From Sphingomonas bacterium (GTDB lineage: Bacteria; Pseudomonadota; Alphaproteobacteria; Sphingomonadales; Sphingomonadaceae), in contig JAJAZM010000079.1 in NCBI GenBank assembly GCA_026785645.1, forward strand, positions 1-30,346: a stretch of 30,346 bases of DNA. Direction: 5' to 3'. Positions within the stretch are counted from its first letter, which is position 1; the number at the start of each line of letters is the position of its first letter. A model generated the notes under the pieces. The model saw only the letters and a program-made list of their open reading frames with translations. It was not told the DNA's origin and made no database searches. This document shows positions 14,065 through 22,156 of the stretch, one piece after another. The translations under genes were made by a program, and so were the position numbers.

Positions 14065-14811
14065 ATGATCGAACATCAATATTCGCACGATTTCTACGAT
14101 TATATCGACGCCGGGTCACGCCGCTCGGCGCGCGCGGTGGCCGGGCTGCTACTGCCCGAGATGAATATCGCCAGCCTGCTCGACGTCGGCGCCGGCCATG
14201 GCGCCTGGGCCGCCGAATGGCTCGCGGCGGGGGTCGGCGACGTGGTGGCGGTCGACGGCGACTATGTTGCGCGCGACCAATTGGCGATCCCGGCAAGCAA
14301 TTTCACGGCGCATGACCTCGCCACCCCGCTCGACCTCAAACGCAAGTTCGACCTGGTCCAGACGCTCGAAGTGGCCGAGCATCTGCCCCACGCCAAGGCC
14401 GATCAGTTTGTCGACAATCTGGTCGTGCACGGCGACGTCATCCTGTTTTCCGCCGCGGTGCCGCACCAGGGCGGCGAGCATCATGTCAACGAGCAGCCAC
14501 CCGAATATTGGCGCGCGAAGTTCGCTGCCCGCGGGTTCGCGGTGTTCGACTTTGTCCGCCCGGGCCTGGCCAATGCCGAGGGCGTGATGCCGTGGTATCG
14601 CTTCAACAGCTATCTTTATGCCGACGAGGCCGGGCAGCAGCGGCTGTCACCGGCAATCCTCGCAACGCGCGTGGCCGACGGCCAGCCACTGACCATTGGC
14701 GGCGACCTGAAGTGGACGCTGCGCCGCGCTGCGGTGCGGATGATCCCGACCGCTTTGGTCAAGCCGATCGCCATGGCCAAGGCCAAGATCGAAGCCGCCG
14801 CTCGACGGTGA
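14065..14811 (+). CDS. Class I SAM-dependent methyltransferase
   Basis: The 248-residue protein has a Rossmann methyltransferase core: SLLDVGAGHGAWA (about 37-49, SAM motif I), DVVAVDGDYV (motif II), FDLVQTLEVAEHLPH (motif III/IV region, about 99-113) and VILFSAAVPHQGGEHHVNEQ. It resembles FkbM-less, UbiG-like sugar or lipid methyltransferases found in surface glycan clusters; the acceptor is unknown. I chose the ATG giving MIEHQYSHDFYDYI; an in-frame GTG at 14023 would add 14 residues but no ribosome-binding site is seen for either. The end overlaps the GTG of the GtrA gene (GTGA). The promoter must lie in the 81-bp divergent gap with the GT-C gene. Confidence 0.85.
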   Translation: MIEHQYSHDFYDYIDAGSRRSARAVAGLLLPEMNIASLLDVGAGHGAWAAEWLAAGVGDVVAVDGDYVARDQLAIPASNFTAHDLATPLDLKRKFDLVQTLEVAEHLPHAKADQFVDNLVVHGDVILFSAAVPHQGGEHHVNEQPPEYWRAKFAARGFAVFDFVRPGLANAEGVMPWYRFNSYLYADEAGQQRLSPAILATRVADGQPLTIGGDLKWTLRRAAVRMIPTALVKPIAMAKAKIEAAARR

Positions 14812-15233
14812 AACAGCGTCTCGACCGAGCGCTCGCCGATCCGCAAGCGCGCGCCGCTTTATTCCAGCTGGCGCGCTACGGGATCATCGGCGCGGGCATC
14901 ACCGCCGGCGGCCAGGCAATTTATTATGCGCTGGCCGAAACCCGGACCACCTCCCCGATGGTGGCAATCGCGATTGCGTGGATCGTCGGCGTCATCGTCG
15001 GCTATTTCGCCCATGGCTGGATCAGCTTTCGCGGCCATGGCACGCGCGATGATCATGGCCGGACGGGAATGCGGTTCGTGGCGGTCAACCTGATCGGCTA
15101 TGCGATCAACAGCTTCTGGGTGTGGTTACTGGTCGAGCGGCTGGCCGGTGCGACCTGGTGGCCGGTCGTCCCCAATCTCGTGCTGACCCCGCTGATGACC
15201 TTCTGGCTCCACCGCCGCTGGACCTTCGGCTGA
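14808..15233 (+). CDS. GtrA-family polyprenyl-phosphate-sugar flippase
   Basis: The 141-residue protein has four hydrophobic spans typical of GtrA: FQLARYGIIGAGITAGGQAIYYAL, VAIAIAWIVGVIVGYFAHGWISF, FVAVNLIGYAINSFWVWLLV and a last span ending MTFWLHRRWTFG, the GtrA C-terminal signature (R-W-T-F). GtrA proteins carry undecaprenyl-phosphate-linked glucose or similar across the inner membrane. It is coupled to the methyltransferase by a GTGA overlap. Its last 108 bp are read antisense by the facing GT2 gene. Confidence 0.88.
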   Translation: MKQRLDRALADPQARAALFQLARYGIIGAGITAGGQAIYYALAETRTTSPMVAIAIAWIVGVIVGYFAHGWISFRGHGTRDDHGRTGMRFVAVNLIGYAINSFWVWLLVERLAGATWWPVVPNLVLTPLMTFWLHRRWTFG

Positions 15234-16217
15234 GGCGATGATGCCCAACGCGCCGCCGACACGCCCGCTGCTCGGCCGGGCGCCGACCGGGCCGCCGACC
15301 ACGTCCTGGACGATGTACAATGGGCGATGCTTCGACTGGCTGTAGAGCCGCCCGATATATTCGCCCATCAGCGCCAGCACGAACATCTGCACCGCGCCAA
15401 GCACCACCACTACCAGCATCAGCGAGGTCCAGCCGGGAACGCTTCGCCCCGACATCCAGCCGAACAGGATGTAGAGGATGATCAGCACCGACCCGAACGC
15501 CAGCGCAAACCCGGCATGGCTGGCGAGCTTCAACGGCGCCGAGGAGAAACCGGTCAGCGCATCGAGCGCGAAGCGGATCATTTTCGACAAAGGATATTTG
15601 GTCACACCGGCGAAGCGTTCGTCGCGCTTGTAGGGGAAGGGCACCTGCCGAAAGCCGATCCACGCCACCATCCCGCGAATGAAGCGCGCCTGCTCGGGCA
15701 TCGCCAGCAAGGCGTTGAGCGCGCGCCGGCTCATCAGCCGGAAATCGCCCGCATCGAGCGGGATATCGACCTCGGTCGCATTGGCCAGCATGCGATAGAA
15801 AGCGTGGGCGGTGGCGCGTTTGAACCGGGTTTCGCCGGCGCGGCTGGAGCGTACGCCATAGACCACATCGGCTTCCTCGCGCTCCATCGTCGCGATCATG
15901 TCGCCGAGCAATTCGGGCGGATCCTGAAGGTCGGCGTCGATGATCAGGATGGTCTGCCCACGCGCCAGGTCGAGCCCGGCGGTCAGGGCCAGCTGATGAC
16001 CATGATTGCGCGACAGATTGACCGCGACGAGGTGCGGATCGCTCGCACCGAGCGCGCACATCATCGACCAGGTCCGATCCTTCGACCCGTCATTGACCAG
16101 CACCAGCTCATAATCATCGCCGACCGCAGCCTTGGCCGCCGCCGACAGGCGCTGGTGCAGGGTGGGCAGGCACTCCTGTTCGTTGAAGCAGGGCACGACG
16201 ATCGAAAGCGCGGTCAT
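15126..16217 (-). CDS. GT2 polyprenyl-phosphate glycosyltransferase (GtrB/DPM1-like)
   Basis: The 363-residue protein makes a polyprenyl-phosphate sugar. The GT-A domain shows LSIVVPCFNEQECLP (4-18), ELVLVNDGSKDRTW (37-50), LSRNHGHQLALTAGLDLARG (written in part) and IIDADLQDPPE (91-102, DxD). Two C-terminal membrane spans follow (about 238-258 and 268-290), and then GEYIGRLYSQSKHRPLYIV, the usual end region of GtrB/ArnC-like enzymes. The frame then runs on for roughly 50 more residues, the last 36 of which are antisense to gtrA; this tail is unlike the family. The ATG overlaps the stop of the upstream GT-C-like gene (ATGA). Confidence 0.92.
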   Translation of the reverse strand: MTALSIVVPCFNEQECLPTLHQRLSAAAKAAVGDDYELVLVNDGSKDRTWSMMCALGASDPHLVAVNLSRNHGHQLALTAGLDLARGQTILIIDADLQDPPELLGDMIATMEREEADVVYGVRSSRAGETRFKRATAHAFYRMLANATEVDIPLDAGDFRLMSRRALNALLAMPEQARFIRGMVAWIGFRQVPFPYKRDERFAGVTKYPLSKMIRFALDALTGFSSAPLKLASHAGFALAFGSVLIILYILFGWMSGRSVPGWTSLMLVVVVLGAVQMFVLALMGEYIGRLYSQSKHRPLYIVQDVVGGPVGARPSSGRVGGALGIIASAEGPAAVEPEGHQRGQHEIGDDRPPGRTGQPLDQ

Positions 16218-17824
16218 TGCTCCTCTTTGGCGGCTGGCGGTGATTTAGCAAAGTCCCGCTTGGCATAGAGCAGGCTGCCCGGCCCGCGCCAGATTGGAAC
16301 GAACCCGACCGGAACCCCCGCCGGCTGCGGCGGCAAATCGATCGTCCAGACATAATCGAACGCATCGGCCGGAATTTCGGCAAGCGCTTTCTCGACCGGG
16401 CGGGCATCGCGATTGGCGCAGGCGGCGGGACGCACGATCTGCGACGGATCGGCCCGGAAGCGGCCCGCCGCCGCGTAGCGCACCGACAGCAGATTGGCGC
16501 CCTCGATCTCCCATTGGTCGTTGGAGAAAGCGTGGCGGCGGACGGTCGCCATCGCGCCGAGATGGGTGTTCCTGGCAAGCGCCCACAGGGTCGCGCAATC
16601 CTCGCTCACCAGATGCACCAGCCGCGCGCCGCGCGGGACATGGTCGAGCACGGCGAGCCGGGCCGACTGGTTGTTCGCCGCAATTGCCAGGCTGGCGCTG
16701 TTGACAGCGATCCGCCCGCCGTAAAACGCCAGCCCGATCAGCGCGAGGTTGCGCGCCAGCCGCGGATCGGTCGCGTCCTTGAAGCGAATCCCGAGCAAGG
16801 CGGTGGCGATCACGAACGGCACCAGCCGCATGTCGGCATAGGCCGATCCGAACACGATCCGCGGCAGGATCAGGAAGAATGCGAACAGCATCAGCGCCGA
16901 AAAAGCGAGATTGCGCGACAGGGTCAGCTCGGGCCGCCGCCAGGCGAACACCAGCATCGTCAGCGGGATCGCGACCGAGATCATGTCGAGCAATTGCCAG
17001 CGATCGCGAAGCGCCATCACCAGCCACAGCAATTTGGCCGGAACATTGAAGAAGTCGCGGGTCATTTCGCTACTCACCCCGCTTCGCCACAGCAGCATCA
17101 GCAGCAAGGGCCCGATCATTACCGAGGCATGCAGCGCGGCGCGGATTGCCGACCGCCACCAGCCGATTCCGCGATCATGCTGGCGCACCGCTTCGGCCGA
17201 GAAAGCAAGCAGGCCGAGCGTCCCCCAGCCAAAGGTGTGGGTAATGAACAGCAGGAATGAAATCGGCACGAACAATATCGCTCTAAGTCCGGTCTTGCCC
17301 AGTCGCCCGAGCCTTAGCCACAGTCCGAAGCCAAGAAAGGCGAGCGCCATCGCCAGCGAATAATTGACGAAGCCGAACAGGAATGGATGACCGAACGCAA
17401 ACGGGAGCGCGAACAAGACGGTTGGTGGCAGTCGGTTGTGCACTTCGCGCGCGACCCACAGGAAGCCGGCGACGGTCAGCGGCGGGATCGTCATGACGAT
17501 CAGCTTGACCGCCAGCTCGAGCCCGAAGATCTTGGACAAGGGCACCACCAGCAGGTCGACCCCGAGGTTGCCGATCAGCTGCCACTCGAAGCTGTAATAA
17601 CGCTGGAGATCGGGCGAGGTGGCGAGATCGAGCTCGACCCGGTAGCGCGCCATGTGTCCGAGCAGATCGACCAGTGGCGGGACCGGCGGATAAAGCAAGG
17701 GCACGAACGCCAGCAGGATCATCGCCGCGACGAATGGCCGGGTTTCCCACCATGGGCGCGGTCCGCCCTTGGGCGCGGGTGCCGCCGCCGCACCGCTGGC
17801 GAGCAGATGCGGCCGATCGCTCAT
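16214..17824 (-). CDS. Polytopic membrane protein, putative GT-C glycosyltransferase
   Basis: The 536-residue protein has about ten hydrophobic spans and a C-terminal soluble domain of about 150 residues. After the first span it reads PPVPPLVDLLGHMARYRVEL, a D-x-x-GH-x-x-R loop seen in membrane glycosyltransferase-like proteins of sphingomonads and relatives. No named family is recognised with confidence. It is coupled to the GT2 gene (ATGA) and lies 37 bp after argG, so it probably acts with the GT2 and GtrA in building or decorating a surface polymer. The ATG at 17824 (MSDRPHLL) is preferred; an in-frame ATG further upstream would overlap argG. Confidence 0.65.
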   Translation of the reverse strand: MSDRPHLLASGAAAAPAPKGGPRPWWETRPFVAAMILLAFVPLLYPPVPPLVDLLGHMARYRVELDLATSPDLQRYYSFEWQLIGNLGVDLLVVPLSKIFGLELAVKLIVMTIPPLTVAGFLWVAREVHNRLPPTVLFALPFAFGHPFLFGFVNYSLAMALAFLGFGLWLRLGRLGKTGLRAILFVPISFLLFITHTFGWGTLGLLAFSAEAVRQHDRGIGWWRSAIRAALHASVMIGPLLLMLLWRSGVSSEMTRDFFNVPAKLLWLVMALRDRWQLLDMISVAIPLTMLVFAWRRPELTLSRNLAFSALMLFAFFLILPRIVFGSAYADMRLVPFVIATALLGIRFKDATDPRLARNLALIGLAFYGGRIAVNSASLAIAANNQSARLAVLDHVPRGARLVHLVSEDCATLWALARNTHLGAMATVRRHAFSNDQWEIEGANLLSVRYAAAGRFRADPSQIVRPAACANRDARPVEKALAEIPADAFDYVWTIDLPPQPAGVPVGFVPIWRGPGSLLYAKRDFAKSPPAAKEEQ

Positions 17825-17861
17825 CGGCGGTTGCGGCGTTCCGGCAAAGGCAAAGGCACGA

Positions 17862-19085
17862 TCATCGATCGCGCCGTCCGAGCAGTCGAAGCCGAAGCGC
17901 ATTCAACTTGATGAAGCCCTCGGCATCGCGCTGGTCATAGGCCCCCGCATCATCCTCGAAGGTCACCACCTTTTCGCTGTACAGGCTGTTGGCCGAGCGG
18001 CGGCCGGTGATGTGGGTGGCGCCCTTGTAAAGCTTCATCCGCACCTCACCGTCGACCTTGGCCTGGCTCAAATCGATCGCCGCCTGGAGCATCTCTCGTT
18101 CGGGGCTGAACCAGAAGCCGTTGTAGAGCAATTCGGCATAGCGCGGCATCAGTTCGTCCTTGAGATGCGCCGCGCCGCGATCGAGCGTCAATTGTTCGAT
18201 GGCGCGATGGGCGGCGTGATAGATCGTCCCGCCCGGGGTCTCGTACATGCCGCGCGACTTCATCCCGACGAAGCGATTCTCGACCAGGTCGAGGCGGCCG
18301 ATGCCGTGCCGCTTGCCCAGTTCATTCAACTTGGTCAGCAGCATCGCCGGCGACAGCGCCTGCCCGTTGACCGCAACCGCGTCGCCGCCCTTGAAGCTGA
18401 TCATGATCTCCTCGGGCGTGTCGGGCGCGGTGATCAAATCGTCGGTGCGCGAATAGACATAGTCCGGCACTTCGTCCCACGGATCCTCGAGCACTTTGCC
18501 CTCGGACGAGGTGTGAAGCAGATTGGCGTCGGTCGAGAACGGACTCTCGCCGCGCTTGTCCCTGGGCACCGGGATCTGATTCTTCTCGGCGAAGTCGATC
18601 AGCGCGGTGCGGCTGCTCAGATCCCATAAGCGCCACGGGGCGATGACCTTGATGTCGGGGCTGAGCGCATAATAGCCAAGCTCGAACCGCACCTGGTCAT
18701 TGCCCTTGCCGGTCGCGCCATGGCTGACCGCATCGGCCCCGACCTGGCGCGCAATCTCGACCTGGCGCTTGGCGATCAGCGGCCGGGCGATCGAGGTGCC
18801 GAGCAAGTACAGCCCTTCGTACAGCGCGTTGGCGCGCATCATCGGGAAGACGTAATCACTGACGAATTCTTCGCGCAGATCGTCGATGAAGATATGCTCG
18901 GGTTTGACCCCCATCGCTTCGGCCTTGGCCCGCGCCGGCTCGATCTCCTCGCCCTGGCCCAAGTCGGCGGTGAAGGTCACCACTTCGCAGCCATAGGTCT
19001 GCTGGAGCCATTTGAGGATCACGCTGGTGTCGAGCCCGCCCGAATAAGCGAGGACGACGCGGCGAACTGGTTGGTCGGATTGCAA
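17862..19085 (-). CDS. argG: Argininosuccinate synthase
   Basis: The 407-residue enzyme condenses citrulline and aspartate in arginine synthesis. Motifs: VVLAYSGGLDTSVILKWL (PP-loop ATP site near the N-terminus), TADLGQGEE, SHGATGKGNDQVRFE, APWR, YETPGGTIYHAAHRAIEQL and ANSLYSEKVVTFE. The usual length is near 405. The start is a TTG at 19085, chosen because GGAG lies 6 bp upstream and no ATG or GTG near the conserved N-terminus is available; a longer frame would run back into the divergent promoter region. Confidence 0.97.
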   Translation of the reverse strand: MQSDQPVRRVVLAYSGGLDTSVILKWLQQTYGCEVVTFTADLGQGEEIEPARAKAEAMGVKPEHIFIDDLREEFVSDYVFPMMRANALYEGLYLLGTSIARPLIAKRQVEIARQVGADAVSHGATGKGNDQVRFELGYYALSPDIKVIAPWRLWDLSSRTALIDFAEKNQIPVPRDKRGESPFSTDANLLHTSSEGKVLEDPWDEVPDYVYSRTDDLITAPDTPEEIMISFKGGDAVAVNGQALSPAMLLTKLNELGKRHGIGRLDLVENRFVGMKSRGMYETPGGTIYHAAHRAIEQLTLDRGAAHLKDELMPRYAELLYNGFWFSPEREMLQAAIDLSQAKVDGEVRMKLYKGATHITGRRSANSLYSEKVVTFEDDAGAYDQRDAEGFIKLNALRLRLLGRRDR

Positions 19086-19195
19086 TTGGGTCTCCGTTGC
19101 TGTCGCCGCCGCTTGCCACCGCGACCGGCGCCATTCAAGCGCGATACAGACTCGGGGGCGTAACCGAGCGTCGACTTTGTGGAGGGAGATTGACG

Positions 19196-19888
19196 ATGAA
19201 CAAGCTTTTGATCGGCGCCGTTGCGCTGGCGGTCGCAGTCCCGGTGATGGCGCAGGTGCAAATTGCCCCGGTCGCCCCGCTCGCGCCAATCGCCCAGCGC
19301 ATGGCCATGACCCAGACCCGCGACCAGGCGGTGGCCAAGGTGCGCGAGCATTTTGCGATGATGGACGCCAACCGCGACGGCTTCGTCGCCGGTAACGAAT
19401 TGCAGTCGATGCGCGGTGCCGGGCATCAGGGCATGAACCACCAGATGGGCGAACGCCGCGGTCGCCGTGGCGAACGGTTGGCGATGAACAACCCCGGTGC
19501 GGCGTTCGACCGGATCGACGCCAATCGCGACGGAATGATCAGCCGCGACGAATTCGCCAAGGGCCGCGAAATGCGGATCGAGCGCAAGGTCGCCCGCAAT
19601 GGCGCGCCGGGTCAGGCGATGGATGGCGAGCATCACGCCATGGGCAAGATGAACCGCATGGGCGGCGGCCGTGGCATGGCCAACGGAATGGGCGGTGGAA
19701 TGCGCCACGGAATGATGCGCATGGCCGATCTCGACAAGGACGGCCGGGTGTCGCTTCAGGAAGCGACCACCAGCGCGCTCCAGCGATTCGACCGGGTCGA
19801 CGCCAATCGCGACGGCCGGATCACCCCCGAGGAACGTCGCTCCAACCGTGACATGCGCAAGCAGATGCGGGCACCAAAGGCGGGCTGA
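19196..19888 (+). CDS. Secreted EF-hand protein with Met-rich linker
   Basis: The 230-residue protein has a signal peptide (hydrophobic 4-17, cleavage after VMA at about 19). Four EF-hand loops are seen: DANRDGFVAGNE (57-68), DANRDGMISRDE (108-119), DLDKDGRVSLQE (178-189) and DANRDGRITPEE (202-213), each with Asp/Asn at positions 1, 3 and 5, Gly at 6 and Glu at 12, so all could bind calcium. Between loops 2 and 3, residues 142-176 form a Met/Gly/His-rich linker with ten methionines. It is therefore periplasmic or secreted; partner unknown. GGAGGGAG precedes the ATG. Divergent from argG and followed by a strong terminator, so monocistronic. Confidence 0.88.
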   Translation: MNKLLIGAVALAVAVPVMAQVQIAPVAPLAPIAQRMAMTQTRDQAVAKVREHFAMMDANRDGFVAGNELQSMRGAGHQGMNHQMGERRGRRGERLAMNNPGAAFDRIDANRDGMISRDEFAKGREMRIERKVARNGAPGQAMDGEHHAMGKMNRMGGGRGMANGMGGGMRHGMMRMADLDKDGRVSLQEATTSALQRFDRVDANRDGRITPEERRSNRDMRKQMRAPKAG

Positions 19889-19912
19889 AGACCCCCTTTC
19901 GTGGGAAAATCA

Positions 19913-19943
19913 GGGCTCGGCGTTCCCGCCGGGCCCTTTTTTT
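19913..19943. terminator. Strong intrinsic terminator after the EF-hand gene (bidirectional)
   Basis: A 10-bp stem (GGGCTCGGCG, loop TTCC, CGCCGGGCCC, one T-G wobble) is followed by seven T on the plus strand. On the minus strand the same stem is preceded by A and followed by TGATTTTCC, so it can also stop transcription arriving from cfa on the other side. Confidence 0.88.
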
Positions 19944-19974
19944 CGGTCAGTCACGCTGGCGACCAGGATCGGCA

Positions 19975-21261
19975 TTAGGCGGCGGCTAGCTTCTTTGCCG
20001 GCTTGGCGCGCGTCCGCTTAGGTTTCGGCGCTTGAGCGGTGGCTGCATCGATCGCGCGATACGTCCGCTCGGCGTCGATCATATAATCGCGGGTGATCGG
20101 CAGGGTGTTGCGGTTCCGGACATATTGCACCTGGAAATTGCACATCGAGCCATTTTCGAATGCCACCACCCCGCCCGCGAGGTAGAATTCCCACATCCGG
20201 TAAAAGCGCTCGTCATGGAGCGCGATGATCTTGGCTTTTGCCGCCTGCGTCCGCCGCAGCCAATGCGCGAGCGTGTAGCCATAATGGCGCCGCAAGATCT
20301 CGAAATCGCTGATGATGAACTTCATCTTCTCGGTCGCGGCCGAAAGCTGGCTGATCGACGGCAGATGATAGCCGGGGAAGATCCATTTGTCGGTGAACGG
20401 GTCGGGCGCGGCGGCCTTGCCATATTTGCCGATGGTGTGGAGCAGCATTACCCCGTCGTCGGTCAGCAATTGCCGGCAGGTGGCGAAGAATTCGTCGAAA
20501 TGCCTGGCGCCGACATGTTCGAACATGCCGATCGACACGATCCGGTCGAATTTGCCGGTCAGCGATCGATAATCGATCAGCTCGAACTTGACCCGGTCCG
20601 ACACGCCGGCCTCCACCGCGCGCTGGCGGGCGACCTTGAGCTGCTCCTCCGACAGCGTCACCCCGAGCACGTCGACGTCGGCAACGCGGTTGAGATACAG
20701 CGCGGTCCCGCCCCAGCCGCAGCCGATGTCGAGCACCCTCTGCCCCGGCTTGAGGTCCAGCTTGGCGGCGATATGCGCTTTCTTGTCCGATTGCGCCTGC
20801 TCCAGGCTGTTGGCCGGATCGGTGAAGTAAGCGCAGCTATATTGCATGTCGTCGTCGAGGAAGAGCCGGTAGAGATCGTTGCCGATGTCATAATGATGCG
20901 CGACATTCTTGCGCGATTTGGCGGCTTCGTTGCGGCGGAACAGGGCGCGCCATTTCTGCTTGCCCTTGTTCAGCGCTTTGCGCCCGGCGCCTTTCTCCTC
21001 CCAGCGATTGGCACCGACCACCAGCCGCATCAGATCGAGGATGTCGCCATCGTCGATCGTCACCCGGCCATCCATATAGGCCTCGCCCAGCCCCAGCCGC
21101 GGATTGCGCGCGATGGCGAAGGCGGTCTTTCGGTCGGCCACGCGGACGGTCAGCTCGGCCCCGTCGCCCGGCCCGAACGCATGCGTCTTGCCGCCCGGCA
21201 GGGCGACGTTCAGCCGCCCCTTTTTGACCAAGGTCCCGAGCAGATTGTCGATCAGCGCCAT
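19975..21261 (-). CDS. cfa: Cyclopropane-fatty-acyl-phospholipid synthase family protein
   Basis: The 428-residue protein uses SAM to methylenate unsaturated acyl chains of membrane lipids. Seen: HHYDIGNDLYRLFLDDDMQYSCAYF in the lipid/active-site region (given in part: DDDMQYSCAYF), VLDIGCGWGGTALYL (SAM motif I), VTLSEEQLKVARQRA, DRIVSIGMFEHVG, and the C-terminal HWLRRTQA and RMWEFYLAGG. The N-terminal 100 residues form the usual cfa extension. AAGGAGAGG before the ATG at 21261 fixes the start. The Lys/Ala-rich tail is unusual but common in alphaproteobacteria. Probably co-transcribed with mpaB-like and rlmN; whether it makes cyclopropane or another methylated lipid is not settled by sequence. 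Confidence 0.92.
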   Translation of the reverse strand: MALIDNLLGTLVKKGRLNVALPGGKTHAFGPGDGAELTVRVADRKTAFAIARNPRLGLGEAYMDGRVTIDDGDILDLMRLVVGANRWEEKGAGRKALNKGKQKWRALFRRNEAAKSRKNVAHHYDIGNDLYRLFLDDDMQYSCAYFTDPANSLEQAQSDKKAHIAAKLDLKPGQRVLDIGCGWGGTALYLNRVADVDVLGVTLSEEQLKVARQRAVEAGVSDRVKFELIDYRSLTGKFDRIVSIGMFEHVGARHFDEFFATCRQLLTDDGVMLLHTIGKYGKAAAPDPFTDKWIFPGYHLPSISQLSAATEKMKFIISDFEILRRHYGYTLAHWLRRTQAAKAKIIALHDERFYRMWEFYLAGGVVAFENGSMCNFQVQYVRNRNTLPITRDYMIDAERTYRAIDAATAQAPKPKRTRAKPAKKLAAA

Positions 21262-21307
21262 GTTCCTCTCCTTGGGCGAGATTGCCACGCCGATTCTCGG
21301 GCCGCAA

Positions 21308-22156
21308 TCACCCGTTCAGCGCCCAGCGCAGGGCGCGTGACAGGCCGACCGTGCCAAGATTGAGCATCGGGCGGGTCAGCCGCGAGGGCTCGAGCTTGTG
21401 CATTGCGCGCGCCCTGGCGGGGAGCACGTCGATCGCCGCCTGCATCAGCATGGTCTGCACCGCTGCAGCAGCGGGGTGCCCGGCGGGGGCGCCGAGGATC
21501 AGGCGGCGGATATGCGCGGTTCGGCCATCGGCGACCAGCGCCGGACGGAAGGCCGCCAGCAGTGCCTCGGCCTCCGCCCGGCTGGTTGGCACCGGCTCGG
21601 CACCAAGCGCGATCGCCGTCCCGGCGACCTCGGCGAAATAGAGATCCTGGTCGGCGCGGGTCATGCGCGGCTCGGCGAAACGAATGTAGGCGTCGAGGAA
21701 GCACAGCGCCCCGGCGACATGGACGAACGCCAGGGTCGCCGGATCATTGGCCGAATAGGCCGTGCCGTCGGGAAGCGTGCCATCGACCCGGTCGTGGATC
21801 GCCTTGACGCGGCCGATAATCGCCGCGCCGTCGCGGCGGTCGGCATAGGTCGTGATCGCGATGAACCGCGCGGTGCGCCGCAGCCGGCCGAGCATGTCGG
21901 CCTCGAAATCGCTATGGTCCCACACCCCGGCAAGCGCCGCTGGATGGAGCATCTGCAGCAACAGCGCGGCGATCCCGCCGACCATCATCGTCGTGACATC
22001 GCCATGTACCCGCCACGCCACCGACCCAGGCGCGATCAGCGCGTCGGGCGAGCGCAATAGCCGCGGCTCGTCGGGCGAGGCGTGGAACACGGCGTGGACT
22101 TCGCGCGCCAGCCGGCGGCGAACTGCCGCGGCGGGGTTAGGAAGCAGGCTCGTCAA
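21308..22156 (-). CDS. Oxygenase MpaB family protein (DUF2236)
   Basis: The 282-residue protein matches DUF2236 (MpaB/Rubber oxygenase-like): SVAWRVHGDVTTMMVGGIAALLLQMLHPAALAGV near residues 44-77 (given by its ends SVAWRVHGD and QMLHPAALAGV), then RLRRTARFIAITTYADR, and FVHVAGALCFLDAYIRF. Members bind heme through a His of the HP motif or the VHxA region; the bacterial substrates are unknown. The start is a TTG lying 20 bp inside rlmN, so translation is probably coupled. The position between rlmN and cfa is frequent in sphingomonads by my recollection, but I cannot check it here. Confidence 0.85.
   Translation of the reverse strand: MTSLLPNPAAAVRRRLAREVHAVFHASPDEPRLLRSPDALIAPGSVAWRVHGDVTTMMVGGIAALLLQMLHPAALAGVWDHSDFEADMLGRLRRTARFIAITTYADRRDGAAIIGRVKAIHDRVDGTLPDGTAYSANDPATLAFVHVAGALCFLDAYIRFAEPRMTRADQDLYFAEVAGTAIALGAEPVPTSRAEAEALLAAFRPALVADGRTAHIRRLILGAPAGHPAAAAVQTMLMQAAIDVLPARARAMHKLEPSRLTRPMLNLGTVGLSRALRWALNG

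Noticed and set aside
20032..21363. Open frame of 443 codons on the plus strand opposite cfa
   Set aside because: It lies almost entirely antisense to a clear cfa gene and has the Arg/His/Gln-rich composition of a GC-rich shadow frame.
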